NCBI RefSeq assembly: GCF_029893965.1
Contig: NZ_JARXXP010000002.1
Location: 558,001 to 622,000, forward strand
Reading direction: 5' to 3'
Source: Paenibacillus sp. PastM-3
GTDB taxonomy: Bacteria; Bacillota; Bacilli; Paenibacillales; Paenibacillaceae
Length of the DNA: 64,000 nt
Below, piece by piece: positions 61,388 to 64,000 of the stretch. Position numbers and translations under genes: made by a program. How positions within the stretch are numbered: position 1 is the first letter of the stretch; every line of letters begins with the position of its first letter. The notes beneath the pieces were generated by a model that was given only the letters and a program-made list of their open reading frames with translations, did not search any database and was not told the origin of the DNA.

Positions 61388-63274
61388 TTATCCTTTCGCT
61401 GCTGTCACCCGGTTATAATGCTCTAAGTGCACAAGCAAAATCGAAATATCAGCTGGAGTTACTCCGGCAATCCGCGAGGCCTGTCCGATGGAAATTGGTG
61501 CAATCTTGGTCAGCTTCTGCCGCGCTTCCATAGCGAGTCCATGAATCTCGTTATAGTCGATATCATCTGGAATTTTCTTCTTCTCCATCTTTTGCAGCTT
61601 CTCAACATGGGCCAACTGCTTCTCAATGTAGCCGGCATATTTAATCTGAATTTCTACCTGCTCCTTCATCTCATCATCCAGTTCGTCAGGTGAAGGTGAG
61701 ATCTGGTCAACAAAGCTGTAAGCGACCTCCGGACGGCGCATCAGCACAAGCAGGTTGGAGCCGTCAACGATTGGAGCAGATTCATACGCTGCCAAAGCTT
61801 CATTGACTTCGACAGGCTTAACCTTCGTTTCCCGGAGACGGACAATCTCACGTTCAACCGTTTCTTTCTTATGGACAAAAGCATCATAGCGCTCCTGAGA
61901 AATTAGTCCGATGTCATATCCGATAGGAGTAAGACGCAGATCGGCATTGTCATGGCGAAGCAGCAGCCGGTACTCAGCACGGGAAGTAAGCAGGCGGTAA
62001 GGCTCATTTGTGCCTTTTGTCACCAGATCATCAATCAAAACGCCGATATAACCCTGGGAACGGTCAAGCACTACAGGATCCTTATCCTGCACTTTACGGG
62101 CTGCATTGATACCGGCCATAACCCCCTGCCCCGCTGCTTCCTCGTATCCAGAAGTACCATTAATCTGTCCCGCAGTGAACAATCCCGGCAGACGTTTGGT
62201 TTCTAGTGACGGCCACAGCTGTGTAGGCACCATGGCATCATACTCAATTGCATAACCGTTACGCATCATTTCAACCTTTTCCATCCCTGGAATGGAGCGA
62301 AGCACAGCTAACTGTACATCCTCAGGCAGACTGGTGGACAGTCCCTGCACGTAATACTCTGAAGTGTTTTTTCCTTCCGGTTCAAGAAAAATCTGGTGCT
62401 GTGACTTGTCGCTAAAGCGCACTACCTTGTCTTCAATAGACGGGCAATAACGAGGACCTGTTCCTTCAATAATACCGGTGAACATTGGGGCACGGTGCAG
62501 GTTATCATTAATAATCTGGTGCGTTACAGGTTGGGTATAAGTCAGCCAGCATGGCAGCTGTTCGTTATCAGAAGATTTGGTTTCAAAAGAGAAGAATTTC
62601 GGTTTATCATCTCCGGGCTGAATTTCTGTCTTCGAGAAATCAATCGTATCCTTATGGACACGCGGCGGTGTACCTGTCTTGAAGCGGACCAGCTCAAAGC
62701 CGAGCTCACGCAGGTTCTCTGACAGGCGTACAGAAGGCTGCTGATTGTTTGGACCGCTCTCATATGTCAGCTCGCCCATAATCACTTTACCGCGCAGATA
62801 CGTTCCAGTCGTCAAAATAACGGTCTTGCTGCGGTATACTGTACCGGTCTTGGTAATGACGCCGGCACATTTGCCGTCCTCCACAATCAGCTCCTCAACC
62901 ATCCCCTGGCGAAGCGTCAGATTCGGCGTCTTCTCCATCGTTTCTTTCATGGCGTGCTGATAAAGGTATTTATCCGCCTGTGCACGCAGTGCATGAACCG
63001 CCGGACCTTTGCCTGTATTGAGCATGCGCAGCTGAATAAAGGTCTTATCAATGTTGCGGCCCATCTCGCCGCCCAGCGCATCAATTTCACGGACGACATG
63101 CCCTTTTGCCGGACCGCCGATCGAAGGATTACATGGCATAAAAGCCACCATATCCAGGTTAATGGTAATCATCAGTGTTTTGCAGCCCATCCGGGCTGCA
63201 GCCAGAGCAGCCTCGCAGCCGGCATGGCCGGCGCCTATGACCACTACGTCATAGCTGCCTCCTTCATAACTCAT
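61388..63274 (-). CDS. mnmG: tRNA uridine-5-carboxymethylaminomethyl modification enzyme MnmG
   Basis: The 628-residue FAD enzyme works with MnmE to modify U34 of tRNAs reading NNA/NNG codons. It has the FAD dinucleotide motif [20 protein letters not shown] at the N-terminus, the conserved [22 protein letters not shown] (Cys at about 48) and GCYV-type [13 protein letters not shown] motifs. The start at 63274 follows a GGAGG site. It lies between mnmE (51 nt upstream) and rsmG (3 nt downstream). Confidence 0.97.
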   Translation of the reverse strand: MSYEGGSYDVVVIGAGHAGCEAALAAARMGCKTLMITINLDMVAFMPCNPSIGGPAKGHVVREIDALGGEMGRNIDKTFIQLRMLNTGKGPAVHALRAQADKYLYQHAMKETMEKTPNLTLRQGMVEELIVEDGKCAGVITKTGTVYRSKTVILTTGTYLRGKVIMGELTYESGPNNQQPSVRLSENLRELGFELVRFKTGTPPRVHKDTIDFSKTEIQPGDDKPKFFSFETKSSDNEQLPCWLTYTQPVTHQIINDNLHRAPMFTGIIEGTGPRYCPSIEDKVVRFSDKSQHQIFLEPEGKNTSEYYVQGLSTSLPEDVQLAVLRSIPGMEKVEMMRNGYAIEYDAMVPTQLWPSLETKRLPGLFTAGQINGTSGYEEAAGQGVMAGINAARKVQDKDPVVLDRSQGYIGVLIDDLVTKGTNEPYRLLTSRAEYRLLLRHDNADLRLTPIGYDIGLISQERYDAFVHKKETVEREIVRLRETKVKPVEVNEALAAYESAPIVDGSNLLVLMRRPEVAYSFVDQISPSPDELDDEMKEQVEIQIKYAGYIEKQLAHVEKLQKMEKKKIPDDIDYNEIHGLAMEARQKLTKIAPISIGQASRIAGVTPADISILLVHLEHYNRVTAAKG

Positions 63275-63325
63275 TTCTATTCCTCCCGACTGCTTATATA
63301 AGCAGTAATAATATATATGAACGGT

Positions 63326-64000
63326 TTATTTCCCCAGACAAAATTGCGAGAAAATCTGATCAAGCAGTGAATCGGCAGCCGTATCCCCGATAATCTCCCC
63401 GAGCTGTTCCCAGGCCAGCCGCACATCAATCTGGATCATATCAATTGGCACCAGCATATCCGCAGCTTCATAAGCATCCTGCAGCGACTTATGCGCTTTT
63501 TTGAGCAGAGCGATATGCCGTACATTACTTACATAGGTGAGATCACCTGATTCCAGCTTGCCTCCGAAGAACAGCTCTGAAATAGCTTCCTCCAGCTTAT
63601 CCAGTCCCTCCTCCTCAAGAACAGACATCGGCACAATGCTGGACTCCTCAAAAAAGGTAAGCAGCTTGGCTTTGTCCAGCCGAGGCGGTAAGTCCATTTT
63701 ATTCATGATGACCAAAGCTTGTCTACCGTGGATTTGTTCCATTAGTGCCAGTTCGTCCTCATGCAGCTCTTCATTTGCATTAAGAACAAGCAGAATGAGA
63801 TCGGCATCGCTGAATGCAGCTTTGGAACGTTCCACTCCGATCCGCTCAACTACATCCATCGTTTCACGGATGCCGGCGGTATCCAGCAGCTTCAGCGGGA
63901 TGTTGTTGATTGTAACATACTCTTCTATTACATCACGCGTAGTTCCCGGTATATCGGTTACAATCGCCTTATTGTCACGGGCAAGCGCATTGAGCAAGGA
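63326..64000 (-). CDS. mnmE: tRNA modification GTPase MnmE, C-terminal part
   Basis: This is the C-terminal 224 codons of a gene that begins beyond 64000. Visible are the end of the G domain (G2/G3 region IVTDIPGTTRDVIEEYV, DTAGIRET and the NKMD-type IMNKMDLP) and the C-terminal helical domain ending in FCLGK, whose Cys is part of the conserved C(I/L/V)GK signature. MnmE and MnmG add the carboxymethylaminomethyl group to U34 in certain tRNAs. The window cuts the gene just after the P-loop. Confidence 0.95.
   Translation of the reverse strand, partial: SLLNALARDNKAIVTDIPGTTRDVIEEYVTINNIPLKLLDTAGIRETMDVVERIGVERSKAAFSDADLILLVLNANEELHEDELALMEQIHGRQALVIMNKMDLPPRLDKAKLLTFFEESSIVPMSVLEEEGLDKLEEAISELFFGGKLESGDLTYVSNVRHIALLKKAHKSLQDAYEAADMLVPIDMIQIDVRLAWEQLGEIIGDTAADSLLDQIFSQFCLGK

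Overview
The window reads as a chromosome segment of a Paenibacillus-type Firmicute (endospore-forming Bacilli). The evidence is gene order and content. The right end carries mnmE-mnmG-rsmG-noc-parA(soj)-parB(spo0J), the middle carries rpsF-ssb-rpsR, gdpP-rplI-dnaB, purA and walRKHIJ-htrA, and then comes rlmH; this is the arrangement found on the left side of oriC in Bacilli. Two consensus parS sites and a sporulation gene (yyaC type) agree. The genome is of moderate G+C, with strong AGGAGG-like ribosome binding sites and several TTG/GTG starts. Nearly all core genes are on the minus strand; since mnmE, the end nearest oriC, is at the right edge, they are transcribed away from the origin.

Region 1 (1-11.4 kb) is an accessory nitrogen-acquisition island. 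After the 3' end of a P-II signal protein gene come an isochorismatase-fold hydrolase and an MFS transporter on the plus strand. A nine-gene minus-strand operon faces them (10003 to 2708): isochorismatase-fold hydrolase, ABC permease, ABC ATPase, substrate-binding lipoprotein, cobalt-type nitrile hydratase beta and alpha, a second substrate-binding lipoprotein, a nitrile hydratase accessory protein and a Ni/Co permease. A divergent LysR-type regulator sits at its head. The simplest reading is uptake of an unknown nitrile (or related compound), hydration to an amide by the Co enzyme, and release of ammonia by the hydrolases, under LysR and perhaps P-II control. Substrate and amidase step are inference.

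Region 2 (11.4-29.5 kb) is mixed: a decayed AlbA_2/Schlafen-like gene fragment, rlmH, an ArsR/MFS divergent pair, an AT-rich TylF-like methyltransferase that looks transferred, a small CxxH/CxxC protein, oligopeptidase PepF, a DUF2252 protein, the cytochrome bd operon cydABCD with two Rex/Fnr-type operators, YdjO, a cold-shock protein and HtrA.

Region 3 (29.5-46.2 kb) is core: walJ-I-H-K-R (essential cell-wall two-component system), an M23/LysM/G5 cell-wall endopeptidase, purA, dnaB, rplI, gdpP (c-di-AMP phosphodiesterase), yybS, a MazG-like protein, a CBS protein and an LCP wall-polymer ligase. Region 4 (46.6-51.3 kb) holds an orphan oligopeptide-type binding protein and a MutS2-like ATPase that keeps its KOW-like segment but lacks the Smr nuclease. 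That gene has a roughly 370-nt structured leader containing a 7-codon upstream ORF, a long-range stem made from the last codons of that ORF, and two tandem intrinsic terminators. Because MutS2 in Bacillus subtilis rescues collided ribosomes, a translation-sensing attenuator in front of it is the most novel-looking feature here.

Region 5 (51.5-64 kb) is the origin-proximal core: rpsR-ssb-rpsF, yjzC, tRNA-Ser(CGA), DUF951, MscS channel, DUF3343, yyaC, DUF4446, cysteine desulfurase, parB, parA, noc, rsmG, mnmG and partial mnmE.
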